Origin: Symbiodinium sp. CCMP2592
Lineage: Eukaryota > Sar > Dinophyceae > Suessiales > Symbiodiniaceae
NCBI GenBank assembly: GCA_905221615.1
Contig: CAJNDT010005001.1
Span: 620,001-684,000 of the forward strand
Direction: 5' to 3'
DNA length: 64,000 nucleotides
Shown: one piece after another, positions 35,124 to 43,238 of the stretch
How positions within the stretch are numbered: the first letter of the stretch is position 1
How the letters are laid out: each line of letters opens with the position of its first letter
Program-made: the position numbers and the translations under genes
Notes under the pieces: model-generated
Databases searched by the model: none
Told to the model about the DNA's origin: nothing
The model's input: only the letters and a program-made list of their open reading frames with translations

Positions 35124-37260
35124 AAGTGTGGGTCTTTGGTGTTTCTAAGGCTTTATGGAGTGTTCATATACAAGGGTTACGTAGGGGTTCGAAAAGTTGT
35201 GAGGGTTTGGGATTTTGGGGCTTGGGGTTGCAGGCGAAGGATTTCGGGGTGTCGGTGGAGTTTTGTTTAGGCTTGAGTATTTGGGCTTTTGTCTGTCTAG
35301 GGCTTTGGGATTTCAGCTTTGGGGCTTGTTCGCATTTGGTGCTTGAAGATTCGTTTGCTGTCGGCATCTGCATGTGCATAGATGTGTGTCTGTGTTGATG
35401 TGGTGTATGTGTGTGTGTGTGCGTGCACGCATGCGGGGCGTAGTTCTTCTATAAAGCCCTACAAGGCATGTAGTGCTGTTGATGGGAGTGATGACAGCTC
35501 GGTTGTTTGGACAGGGCTAGATTGTGGGTGGATATTGCTGACCTGGATGAAGTGTAAGCCTGGAGGAGGTAGAGATGTCTGCTTACGCGGTTGCGGTGGT
35601 CGTCTTCGTCGTCGCTGATATCGCTGCCGCAGGTTGTTCGCATGTGCTTCGGTTGCGGTTAAGTTGGGGTCCCGTACTCAACCACAACTATGCTCGTCTT
35701 CGTAGTGTGGCTGTTAGGAGGGATCCGGCTCTTGCCTTCGGGCCATAGGTGGTGGACCTATCCTCTCTTCGCTGGCGCCTCTCTAGCTTTAACATCGTGC
35801 CCATCGTAGGTAAGCTGCCCTTTCCGCAAGAGTTGCTTTTCCAGTGACTGGTGTAAATATTGTGCGATCCTGATTTGTTGCTGAAAAGTAGACTGCTACG
35901 GTAAGAGGGCTCACCAAACCGGAGCGGCACAACGTATCAATACACCTTTGAACCAGTTAACCCATAACACTTCAACCCGACACCCCAGACTCCTCATCCA
36001 AGCCGCGACATGCCTCCGACCAAAACTACAACCCTATACCCTACACCTCGACACTAAAACCTAGGCCCAAGGCCCAAACCCCTCAACCGCTTAAAGCCCC
36101 AAACCCTTGCAGTACCCTGACAATACCCTCATGGTACCCTTGCAGTAAGGAACCCTTATAGGGATCTTAAACCCAGTGTGCCTGTACGGTCCGGAGACGG
36201 AGCTGCCGGGCAACCTGATCGCTTTGGTATACTTTAAGTGTGCTAATCTTTCAAAGCACAAAAAAGGTTCTACAGGAGGTTTGGGGTTTAGGGGTCTGGG
36301 GCTTATGGCTTTCGAGGTATAGGATTGATAGGTTTTCGTCCCCAAGGCTAAACCACCCTTTCCTTCCAGGGCTCTGCAAGGGTTCCATACTCAGGGCTTC
36401 AGACTTTGTTACTTTTGATTTGGTGCAGTAGGGTAAGTAGGGTTAGTCAGACATGTACTGGGGATTTCTCTCAACAACCACTGTCCCTAGTGAGATCCGA
36501 CCAGCTGTCGAAAGCAGCCACAACCATCACCAGAACAACCACAAGCACCACAATGCCCACCCCGAAAACTGTAGAAATAACCTACCGTTCTAAGGACTCA
36601 TATAATTAAAGAAATCATATTAAGGAACCCTAAACAAGGTAGACTATTTGGGGTCAAGGTATGTCTAAACTCTAATTTCGGACGGGGGGGCCTCAAGAGC
36701 CCCAGCTGTCTCGGTGCGGCGTCGAGGTGGCAGACGCGAGTCTCTCCTGGGTAGCTTCGGTAATTCAGGGTTTAGAGTTTAGGGGTTTAGGGTTTAGGGG
36801 GGGTGCTCTGGTACAACCCTAGAGACACCAAAACCCTAACCCCTAAGCCCTAAACGCGAAGCCGCAGGACGAAATCATACTTCAAATGAGTAGTCTTCCT
36901 CCGCAGACCCTATCACATTGGATTCTTGCCGAATGCATGCCAAGCCAAGCCACCCAACCCTACATCCATTTGCAAACCCCGAACCGTGCATGCCAAGACA
37001 CCCTCTTCAGCCGTCACTGCTGCCCTGACCTGAGAACTCACGATACAGAAAGTGGCTTGGCATTCAGCGCTACGAGCTCTAAGCAAAGTTGGGTGTTTTG
37101 TAAGGCTTCTACATTGCTTCTTGTAGGTATGAGGGTCCGCCTGAGGCTTCTTGTCTGGGTTCTGCCAAGGGCTCTGATAATAGGCTCTTGTAAGGGTGTT
37201 AATTATCGAGGGCTCGGAGAAGCTATAAGATGACAAAAACACTTTCTACAAGGGTGCTGA

Positions 37261-37366
37261 TACTGCTGATGGACAAAATCCTGCACTACCCATTATAAGG
37301 AATATACCCTAGTTCCCATAGTGTAGAGTCGTTAGGGTCATGCAAGATTTTGTCCATCAACAGTAC
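37261..37366. mobile_element. MITE family N, copy 3
   Basis: TACTGCTGATGGACAAAATC pairs with GATTTTGTCCATCAACAGTA. Confidence 0.68.
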
Positions 37367-37450
37367 GGATTACCTGGACCCTAAGGAACCCACCTTTTCA
37401 ATGAGTTCTGTATATAAGTCCTAAAAAAAGTAGGTTACTTGGGGTTAAGG

Positions 37451-37528
37451 TACCCATAGGCCCCAAAGTAGTTCCTTTTTGGGGTTCATATTAATCCCAA
37501 AAAGGAACTACTTTGGGGCCTATGGGTA
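37451..37528. mobile_element. MITE family E, short copy with perfect 33-bp arms
   Basis: The arms at 37,451-37,483 and 37,496-37,528 are exact reverse complements around a 12-base loop. This indicates a young insertion. Confidence 0.82.
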
Positions 37529-37550
37529 GAGTGCTTGCTTGCTGAGGGGC

Positions 37551-37649
37551 TTACCTATAGTCTCCATTGTAATTCCTTTTTGGGGTTTCCAGGATCCTTC
37601 ATGTATTATTGGTAAAACCAGAAACAGGAACTACAATGGAGACTGTAAG
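37551..37649. mobile_element. MITE related to family E (GTCTCCATTGT ends), copy 2
   Basis: AGTCTCCATTGTAATTCCTT pairs with AGGAACTACAATGGAGACT. It lies 22 bases after the perfect family E copy. Confidence 0.65.
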
Positions 37650-37790
37650 TAGGGGTTGCGCGCAACCCCTCGGCCCGAAGGCCTTATCTCCACTCGACGC
37701 GCTGCGTCCACTGCTCGCTCTCTGCCGTTGCATCCTTAAAGGGTCTGGCAGCGCCAGCTGATACGCGCGGTCGAACTTTCGAGACCCTCA

Positions 37791-37876
37791 TACTTCACAA
37801 TTGGGGTTATAAGTAACTATAAGTATAGTTACCTTATTTATAACCTCACTTACTAAGTCCCATGATCCTCGAAGTA
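37791..37876. mobile_element. MITE family D, shortened copy
   Basis: The right end AGTCCCATGATCCTCGAAGT is preserved. The left end is degraded. Confidence 0.5.
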
Positions 37877-37995
37877 TGTTCCCGCAGCCCGATGCCATAA
37901 CCTCAGTGCCCTCTGCGTCTTCAGAGTTCTGAACGAGAACCAGTCCCAACTCGTCCGTGGCATTCTAGCGTGTAGAGATTCAGGGATTAGGATAT

Positions 37996-38098
37996 GGGAG
38001 TTTCCGAAAATAGGGGACCCTAGTACGGTACCCCTAAATAGTAGGATCCTCTTTATGAGGACCCCAAAGCTTGGTACCCCTAATTTGCGGAAACTCCC
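37996..38098. mobile_element. MITE family C, copy with 4-bp TSD ATAT
   Basis: Ends are GGGAGTTTCC and GGAAACTCCC, with ATAT on both sides. Confidence 0.7.
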
Positions 38099-38646
38099 AT
38101 ATGGGGGACTTGGGGTTTAAATGGGGTTTGGGGTTTACGGTTTGGGTTCCGCTTGCTTTCATGAAGTCCAACCTCCCAGGACGAAAATCTCGGCATTGGA
38201 ACAATAACCTCGCCAGGACCCTGCAGGTACTAAAGAGGCCGAAAAATTACCTGCACTATTTTGGGGATAACTAGTAACCCTATTCTAACTATTAAGTCCC
38301 CCCCCATATTAACAACCACCCCAGGTGCCTCGTAAAGGTGCGGGCCCTCTTGGGGATCATCCATCACAGTCATGACCTGCAAAGCAGCGGTTTAGGGTCG
38401 TTCCAAAGTTGGGACTGCCATGCTTTTCTTGAGATCGAGATGGACAAGTAGAGTAGAGACGCTGTTGCTGTTGAATGTAGAAGATAGCACCGCCGAAAGG
38501 ACTACACCCCTGATAGCAACGGCTGACGAAAAACAACGATTTACTGGTTGTGAAATTGTCGCGCTACCTTATTCTAACAAACCGCTCCCTCAATTACTGT
38601 TCATATCACTAAACCCTAAACCCCTAGGCCTTAAAAACCGTAAACC

Positions 38647-38660
38647 CCTAAACCCTAAGC
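38647..38660. repeat. 14-bp flank CCTAAACCCTAAGC, left copy
   Basis: This is the host sequence directly abutting the left viral edge, and it is identical to the copy at 50,273-50,286. It may be a target duplication, or simply the abundant telomere-like repeat of this genome. Confidence 0.5.
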
Positions 38661-38923
38661 TGAGCTGTCGTCTGAAAGTTATTAGCAAGATTATTATTGA
38701 TATCAGTAATTACTAAATTCTGACCGTCATTAACTGCTATAATCGGATTTATTGCATTATCTAAATCGGTCTGACTTATGCCACCACCTCCACCGCCTCC
38801 GCCAGAGTTTGCTATTTCAGTATCTACATAAGCTTTTGTAGCGTATAAATCATTCAAGGCAGTTCCATTAACAACAATATTATTAGCTGTTAATGTGTTT
38901 GTATTATTCAGTGTTAAGGTCAT
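38648..38923 (-). CDS. Fibre-like / tail-needle-like virion protein, C-terminus truncated by host junction
   Basis: The visible 91 residues are Asn/Thr-rich. They include LYATKAYVDTEIA, a pattern common at the N-terminus of phage and viral fibre proteins, followed by a run of eight glycines and then ISQTDLDNAINP. The last residues (LRV, then stop) are encoded by host telomere-like sequence, because the reading frame crosses the left integration edge at about 38,660. The original protein was therefore longer and its C-terminal part is lost. The start is supported by an upstream TCTAA motif and an AT-rich leader identical in style to those of its neighbours. The position next to the major capsid gene fits a structural role. 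The fibre role is inferred from composition and motif only; another virion surface protein is possible. Confidence 0.6.
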   Translation of the reverse strand: MTLTLNNTNTLTANNIVVNGTALNDLYATKAYVDTEIANSGGGGGGGGISQTDLDNAINPIIAVNDGQNLVITDINNNLANNFQTTAQLRV

Positions 38924-38935
38924 TATTAAATTAAT

Positions 38936-38940
38936 TTAGA
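38936..38940 (-). promoter_or_regulatory. TCTAA motif before fibre-like gene
   Basis: The motif is part of TCTAAATTAATTTAATAATG reading into the start codon. It belongs to the five-gene TCTA set (see findings). Confidence 0.45.
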
Positions 38941-38962
38941 TAATTAATTTAACAATGTTTAT

Positions 38963-40408
38963 TTAATCATACACTTTCAAGCCGAGGTCTTTTATTTCAA
39001 GTATTTGCTCACTCAATAGCGTTATATACATTTGGTCAGGCATTTCGTTAGAAGGAATGGATGCACCAGCAGGTTTTATGCGAATTAACATTTGTTGCCC
39101 AGCACGTGTGTTAATTCCGGTATAACTGCTGTCGATCACACGTTCGAAATTAAAACCGAAAATAAATTGACGGTCTCTATATTGTATAAAATCTACTGCA
39201 AGACTATGTTGATGAAACATCGGAAGGTTTAATGCTTTTCTTAAATGGTAAAAACACTGCGTAATTGAATTACAAGGATATTCAGGGAACAACTGAGAAC
39301 CAAGTTGAATTTGAAACTCTAAGTCTTTATTTACATCATAAATACCGTGTTCTTGCTCGTTGTGAGTTTGATGTGGATGATAAAATCGGCAAAATTCTTT
39401 GTCAGCATATTCATAACCTAATGAAGGACTACCTGATTTATAAAATGTAATAAACGAAGCAACAAGTTTAGAAACAGAACGAATAACAGGAACGCTGATG
39501 TGGTCAGATGCATTTACGATGCTCTGAGATTGAGTAATATAAGTTGTATAAGTGATGGGAAGACCTTTTCCTTCTAATAAATGTTTAACATATTCGTTAT
39601 TAAGTTCGTTTGATAAAGTAGAAACGTCGCATGCACAAAAAACGTTGTTTATTTCGAACTGAGTGCTTGTATTAGAAGCATTACCAGCAGGTAAGGCAAC
39701 ATCTTTAGTAAATTTATTACGGAGGTTTTCACCAATACCAGTGTCAGTTTCATCAAAGTCATCGGGATTAATAAGACAATCATTAGCGGAATTAACTAAT
39801 TCAAGTTCAATTGTTAAGTTTCCCATATATTTTAATGGTAAATACTTAAATTGTGAAAACAAACCGGCTAATGGTTTGAAAGCAACTGTCATTTCGTCTC
39901 TAAAACCTGGGCAAGTTGTGCTATTAACATCATAATCTAAACGAGTTCCGACTTCATTGTTTAAACTTTTAACTTCATCGTCGTATCTGTATCCGAAACT
40001 TTCGTTCGCTTCATCTTTTCTTGCTCCTTGCGACATCATCTTAGAAAACATATGATGAACACGATTGTAATTATCAAAGTCTTCAACAACTTGACTACCA
40101 GCGATTATTCTTATTCGTCTGAAAAAAGAATATGCAGGAGATAAGGGACGAAGTTTTCTGTTCAAATTTGGGTCTTTGTTTTGAAGATTGAAGAAAATAC
40201 GGACACTTTGAGGGTCTAACCAAGTATTATCTTCACCATTTAATGAAATTTTAACAACGCGATTCCCTGACTGCGGAGTATACACGTTTGTCCCAGACGG
40301 GTAAAATCTTACACTGCGTTTTTGTTGCACGTATGAACTACCTTTGTTTAATTTAAATGAAAGGTTATCAACAAGGATGTCCTCGGGGCTGAATGTTTCA
40401 ATAGACAT
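38963..40408 (-). CDS. MCP: Major capsid protein (double jelly-roll), PLV/virophage type
   Basis: The protein builds the icosahedral shell as trimeric capsomers. Running from the internal Met at 40,408 it has 481 residues, typical of PLV capsid proteins. The N-terminal region carries VRFYPSGTNVYTPQSGNR, then DPQSVRIFFNLQN, LRPLSPAYSFFRRIRIIAGS and VEDFDNYNRVHHMF, patterns I recognise from PLV/virophage capsids. A second half with FYHLRKALNLP and ending MYITLLSEQILEIKDLGLKVYD fits the second jelly roll. The frame is open to an upstream Met at 40,474, but I prefer 40,408 (MSIETFSPED): the upstream stretch is low-complexity, overlaps the next gene, and the TCTAA promoter-like motif at 40,426-40,430 lies 22 bases before this start. 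It is intact, with no stop or frameshift. Confidence 0.88.
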   Translation of the reverse strand: MSIETFSPEDILVDNLSFKLNKGSSYVQQKRSVRFYPSGTNVYTPQSGNRVVKISLNGEDNTWLDPQSVRIFFNLQNKDPNLNRKLRPLSPAYSFFRRIRIIAGSQVVEDFDNYNRVHHMFSKMMSQGARKDEANESFGYRYDDEVKSLNNEVGTRLDYDVNSTTCPGFRDEMTVAFKPLAGLFSQFKYLPLKYMGNLTIELELVNSANDCLINPDDFDETDTGIGENLRNKFTKDVALPAGNASNTSTQFEINNVFCACDVSTLSNELNNEYVKHLLEGKGLPITYTTYITQSQSIVNASDHISVPVIRSVSKLVASFITFYKSGSPSLGYEYADKEFCRFYHPHQTHNEQEHGIYDVNKDLEFQIQLGSQLFPEYPCNSITQCFYHLRKALNLPMFHQHSLAVDFIQYRDRQFIFGFNFERVIDSSYTGINTRAGQQMLIRIKPAGASIPSNEMPDQMYITLLSEQILEIKDLGLKVYD

Positions 40409-40425
40409 TTTCTTATATATCTTGG

Positions 40426-40430
40426 TTAGA
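40426..40430 (-). promoter_or_regulatory. TCTAA motif before major capsid gene
   Basis: TTTTTCTAACCAAGATATAT lies upstream, with the motif 22 bases from the preferred ATG at 40,408. It supports that start over the one at 40,474. Confidence 0.45.
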
Positions 40431-40460
40431 AAAATAAATTTGATTAAATACAATTTATAA

Positions 40461-40661
40461 TTATATTTGATCAAATAATTTAAAATTATATGTATTTTCT
40501 TTTATATTCTTCTTCTTCTTAACTATACTATTTATTTCCTGTCTTTCCACATCATTTTCTTCAACTAACTTCCTTATTTCTTCGTAGCTGTTCTGTTTAA
40601 ATTTCTTGTCGGGCTTCGTCTTTTCCATCTGTTCGTAAGTCTGCGCTTTGTAAGAAAACAT
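40461..40661 (-). CDS. Small Lys/Glu-rich protein of unknown function
   Basis: This is a 66-residue charged protein (MFSYKAQTYEQMEK start, KKKKNIKEN near the end) with no recognised domain. Its first 65 bases overlap the 3' end of the GIY-YIG gene in another frame, and it ends before the preferred capsid start. Support for it being real is the TCTAA motif at 40,674-40,678 and the (AAT)n leader directly before the ATG, as for the neighbouring genes, plus the compact layout. It could also be a chance ORF in AT-rich DNA. Confidence 0.45.
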   Translation of the reverse strand: MFSYKAQTYEQMEKTKPDKKFKQNSYEEIRKLVEENDVERQEINSIVKKKKNIKENTYNFKLFDQI

Positions 40662-41556
40662 TATTATTATTATTTAGATTATTTAATGCTTCTTGGTGCT
40701 TTTTAGTTCGTTGATGTCTTCTTATGTCTTCTTTTCTTACTTCACAACCACAACTACAAACGGTTTGAAGTTTTCGTTTTTCAATCACATATTCTTTCTT
40801 TCTGTATTCTACTTTTTGTTGTTTAAGTTTCTCCTTATTCTCAATGCGATATAACTTTTGATATTCTGACATCCTTTCCTTATGTTTGTTTCTCTCTTCG
40901 GCTTTCAAATCTGTATCCTCAATTTGTGGTGATACACTATTTAACGCGTCTTTATGTTTTTTGCTTCGTTGATGACGCATGAGATTTGATTTAGAAATTT
41001 TTTCACCACATTCACAATTGACTTTCACATTTATTTTCTTTTTAATTTCTTCACTGTTATTATTGTAATATTCTCTTGCCTTGTCGTTCAACATTTCTTT
41101 GTTAATCGCACGGTAGTTCTTTTTATATTCTTGTATTTTGGTTTTATTAATATTGGCATATTCTTGTTTATATTGTTGTATTTTCGGCTTGTTTTTGTTG
41201 TAATAACTCTTATAACTTTCCTTTAAATATTCTTCATTGTCCTTTCTCCATTCTTCAATAGTTCTTCCCTCAATTCGTTTATTGAGTGTTGATAAAGACC
41301 TTATGTATTCACCTTCTTTTGCTCTCAACTGTTCTTTGTTTTCACAGGGATATTCTTCAAGAAGTTCAATGTAAAAGTTATTTGCACCATGCTCTCTCAT
41401 TTTAGCATATAAATTCATATTAAAATCTCTCTTGCTATTCATTGCTATTCTATGATCCGCCATGCGTTTGGAAAGGGGTTGGCAACTTGACCCAATATAA
41501 ATGTCGTCGTTTATGTAATTTCTTACACAGTAGATTTTTGCGTTTTTATAGTCCAT
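40597..41556 (-). CDS. GIY-YIG endonuclease with two C-terminal zinc fingers
   Basis: This predicted DNA nuclease has 319 residues. The N-terminal GIY-YIG domain spans about residues 6-95: the GIY element is IYCV (8-11), the YIG element is IYIGSS (19-24), Arg31/Arg36 lie on the following helix and the likely metal-binding Glu is in KEGEYI (81-83). A long Lys/Tyr/Asn-rich helical linker follows. Two fingers of one type follow: C181/C183 with H195/H201, and C269/C271 with H281/H287, each ending in a HQR(S/T)KKH motif. Such nucleases are known in giant viruses, virophages and homing elements. Here it sits between lipase and capsid genes and is not inside another gene, so it need not be a homing enzyme. 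It may act in genome processing or competition with other viruses. A tandem GGTTATATAC pair lies just upstream. Confidence 0.82.
   Translation of the reverse strand: MDYKNAKIYCVRNYINDDIYIGSSCQPLSKRMADHRIAMNSKRDFNMNLYAKMREHGANNFYIELLEEYPCENKEQLRAKEGEYIRSLSTLNKRIEGRTIEEWRKDNEEYLKESYKSYYNKNKPKIQQYKQEYANINKTKIQEYKKNYRAINKEMLNDKAREYYNNNSEEIKKKINVKVNCECGEKISKSNLMRHQRSKKHKDALNSVSPQIEDTDLKAEERNKHKERMSEYQKLYRIENKEKLKQQKVEYRKKEYVIEKRKLQTVCSCGCEVRKEDIRRHQRTKKHQEALNNLNNNNNVFLQSADLRTDGKDEARQEI
40674..40678 (-). promoter_or_regulatory. TCTAA motif before the 66-residue ORF
   Basis: TCTAAATAATAATAATAATG ends in the start codon, the same arrangement as at 43,899 and 44,232. Confidence 0.4.
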
Positions 41557-41560
41557 CTTC

Positions 41561-41580
41561 GGTTATATACGGTTATATAC
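41561..41580 (-). promoter_or_regulatory. Tandem TATA-like promoter candidate of the GIY-YIG gene
   Basis: The 10-mer GGTTATATAC (GTATATAACC on the coding strand) occurs twice in direct tandem and ends five bases before the start codon. It is AT-rich and unlike the TCTAA or GTYTTAAAG motifs at the other genes. Confidence 0.35.
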
Positions 41581-41597
41581 GATTTCATCTTTAAATA

Positions 41598-42218
41598 TCA
41601 ACTCAAAAAATCATCCGCGGTAATTGGAACATCTGAATTTTGATTACCTACATCATTAAAGCCTTCCATAAAATGGTTGGAAAAAGGTTCAACTGTTCCT
41701 TTATCAACTGTAATCGCTCCTTGGTCTAGAATGCTAATGGGATCATATTTACCCCTTATTCGTAGGTTCTGTCCTACCTCTTCTGGTTTTTGAAAAGAAA
41801 ACGTCGGACTTGCATAAACTCTTGTTTTAAATCTATTGTCATAGTCTCTATTCAAATGTAATGTGATCGCACCACCAAGCGAGTGTCCAATAATTTGCTC
41901 TATATTTCCTTCCTCTTCAATCTTCCTTTTAGCATCTTTGAATCTTTGTGTTTCATTAGTTTTGTTGAAAGGCACTTTTGTTATATCATCATATAAATCA
42001 CCTAACCATCTTCCGCCTCCGCCAGTTCCTGCTATGTATAATCTCGTGCCATTTTGATATAAACCGTCGGGGCTTTCATATGCAAGTCTTAATCCGATAG
42101 CATCAGTCAAATTATTTTCGCGACCCGCTAATTCTTCTTTGACATCATCAACAACTTTACTTCTTGTATTAGGTGCTTCATATAATATACCTTCATTTCT
42201 TCTTTTGTTTCTATGCAT
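41598..42218 (-). CDS. Lipase / alpha-beta hydrolase (class 3 lipase-like)
   Basis: This 206-residue protein has the nucleophile elbow IIGHSLGGAITLHL (Ser113 in GHSLGG, 111-116), a plausible acid residue in KYDPIS (Asp159) and a plausible His in SNHFMEGF (His182). The order and spacing match the fungal-lipase-like class 3 fold, although the protein is short. An N-terminal basic segment replaces any signal peptide. The predicted reaction is ester hydrolysis of lipid. In a virus this could help breach host membranes during entry or release. Lipases of this kind are reported in some PLVs and virophages (general knowledge, not checked). It is the first gene of the leftward set and shares a 46-base divergent spacer with the minor capsid gene. 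Confidence 0.8.
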   Translation of the reverse strand: MHRNKRRNEGILYEAPNTRSKVVDDVKEELAGRENNLTDAIGLRLAYESPDGLYQNGTRLYIAGTGGGGRWLGDLYDDITKVPFNKTNETQRFKDAKRKIEEEGNIEQIIGHSLGGAITLHLNRDYDNRFKTRVYASPTFSFQKPEEVGQNLRIRGKYDPISILDQGAITVDKGTVEPFSNHFMEGFNDVGNQNSDVPITADDFLS

Positions 42219-42264
42219 TATAAATTAACTTATAAATTATTTTTCTCAGACATTTTATATTATT

Positions 42265-43110
42265 ATGTTAAAGTTTAAGAAGATATATATTGACAGTAGT
42301 TATAAAGTCAGTGGCACTTCATCTGATTTTACTATTGACTTGCCCGAAACAGTTCAACTAGAAGATAACATAAAGTGTATAATACATGAAGTGAGCATCC
42401 CGCATTCTTGGTTTTCAATTCAACAGGGTTTTAACGACAGCCTCTATTTTTATCAGTTAGACCCTAACGGGGTAAATCCTGATATCATTGACTGTCGCAT
42501 CTTTTCAATTGATGAAGGTAATTATTCCGGCGCGGAACTTGCTGAACGAATTGAATTTTGGTTGAATGATTATTTTGACAGTAGAAATCCTGATGTTGCT
42601 AGAACCGACACTTACACAGTTTCATATAACACAAAACTTAACAAAATTCAAATAGCCGTTAATTATGCTAATCTTATCTTCAATGTTTTTACAGAAGCAG
42701 AAGTAATAGCCAATCAAAACCAATTTACGGGCATTGATGTCAGTAATTTACGTTCAATAAATAAAGTCCTAAATATTGTTGATAATTCACCCACTCACGG
42801 AATTGCATTACCCTTCGTATCGGGTTTTTTAGACCTAGTTCCGATTAAAAACCTTTATTTACACTGTAACGAAATTAGCAACTATAATCAATTGACTGTG
42901 GCTGGCAATTCAAGTATTATAAAGAAAATAAATGTGACAGTTCCATATCTCGGAATAATAAGCGACAATGACATCAATGAGTTTGATTATGTCGATTGCA
43001 GTAATAAAATACTACGTAGGTTAAATTTCAAATTCACCAACGAGTTTAATCAGACTGTTAATTTTAATAATGTTGATTGTAGTTTTTCTCTAACCTTTTT
43101 CAGAAATTAA
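42265..43110 (+). CDS. mCP: Minor capsid protein (penton-like, single jelly-roll candidate)
   Basis: This 281-residue protein begins with KKIYIDSSYKVSGTSSDFTI and continues LPETVQLEDNIKCIIHEVSIPHSW, a pattern I recognise from PLV minor capsid/penton proteins. Those proteins fill the fivefold vertices of the capsid. It is beta-rich in appearance, with further motifs IDEGNYSGAELAERIEFWLN and LYLHCNEIS. The start is the first Met of the frame, 46 bases from the divergent lipase start. It is intact. Together with the major capsid protein it shows that the element encoded a virion and was not just a transposon. I identify it by pattern; a structure prediction would confirm the single jelly roll. 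Confidence 0.75.
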   Translation: MLKFKKIYIDSSYKVSGTSSDFTIDLPETVQLEDNIKCIIHEVSIPHSWFSIQQGFNDSLYFYQLDPNGVNPDIIDCRIFSIDEGNYSGAELAERIEFWLNDYFDSRNPDVARTDTYTVSYNTKLNKIQIAVNYANLIFNVFTEAEVIANQNQFTGIDVSNLRSINKVLNIVDNSPTHGIALPFVSGFLDLVPIKNLYLHCNEISNYNQLTVAGNSSIIKKINVTVPYLGIISDNDINEFDYVDCSNKILRRLNFKFTNEFNQTVNFNNVDCSFSLTFFRN

Positions 43111-43188
43111 CGAAACATCAAAGCAACGAAACAATATAAATCAAACAAGCCAACAAACATCAGAAAACAGTTCCTAAAAAACCTTTCA

Positions 43189-43224
43189 ATATTATTTCTA
43201 TTTTACATAAAATAGAAATAATAT
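43189..43224. terminator. Perfect 17-bp inverted repeat with 2-base loop between two viral genes
   Basis: The arm ATATTATTTCTATTTTA (43,189-43,205) is followed by CA and then its exact reverse complement (43,208-43,224). It lies after the minor capsid gene and 15 bases before the next start. It could act as a transcript-end hairpin, as known in mimivirus-like viruses, or as a promoter element. Confidence 0.5.
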
Positions 43225-43238
43225 AGACTATATTATAT

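Larger units (their letters stand above)
30910..38646. other. Gene-poor repeat region left of the provirus
   Basis: It contains MITEs (families C, D, E, F, G, H and N), a GATA-rich microsatellite (33.11-33.20 kb) and scattered CCCTAAA runs. No gene was recognised. The last 70 bases before the provirus are CCCTAAA-rich. Confidence 0.55.

Noticed and set aside
39265-39935. Plus-strand ORFs of 61 and 90 residues within the capsid gene
   Set aside because: They are antisense to a clear capsid reading frame.
40409-40474. Upstream start adding 22 residues to the major capsid protein
   Set aside because: The extension is a hydrophobic/Lys low-complexity stretch, overlaps the 66-residue ORF, and lies across the promoter-like motif.
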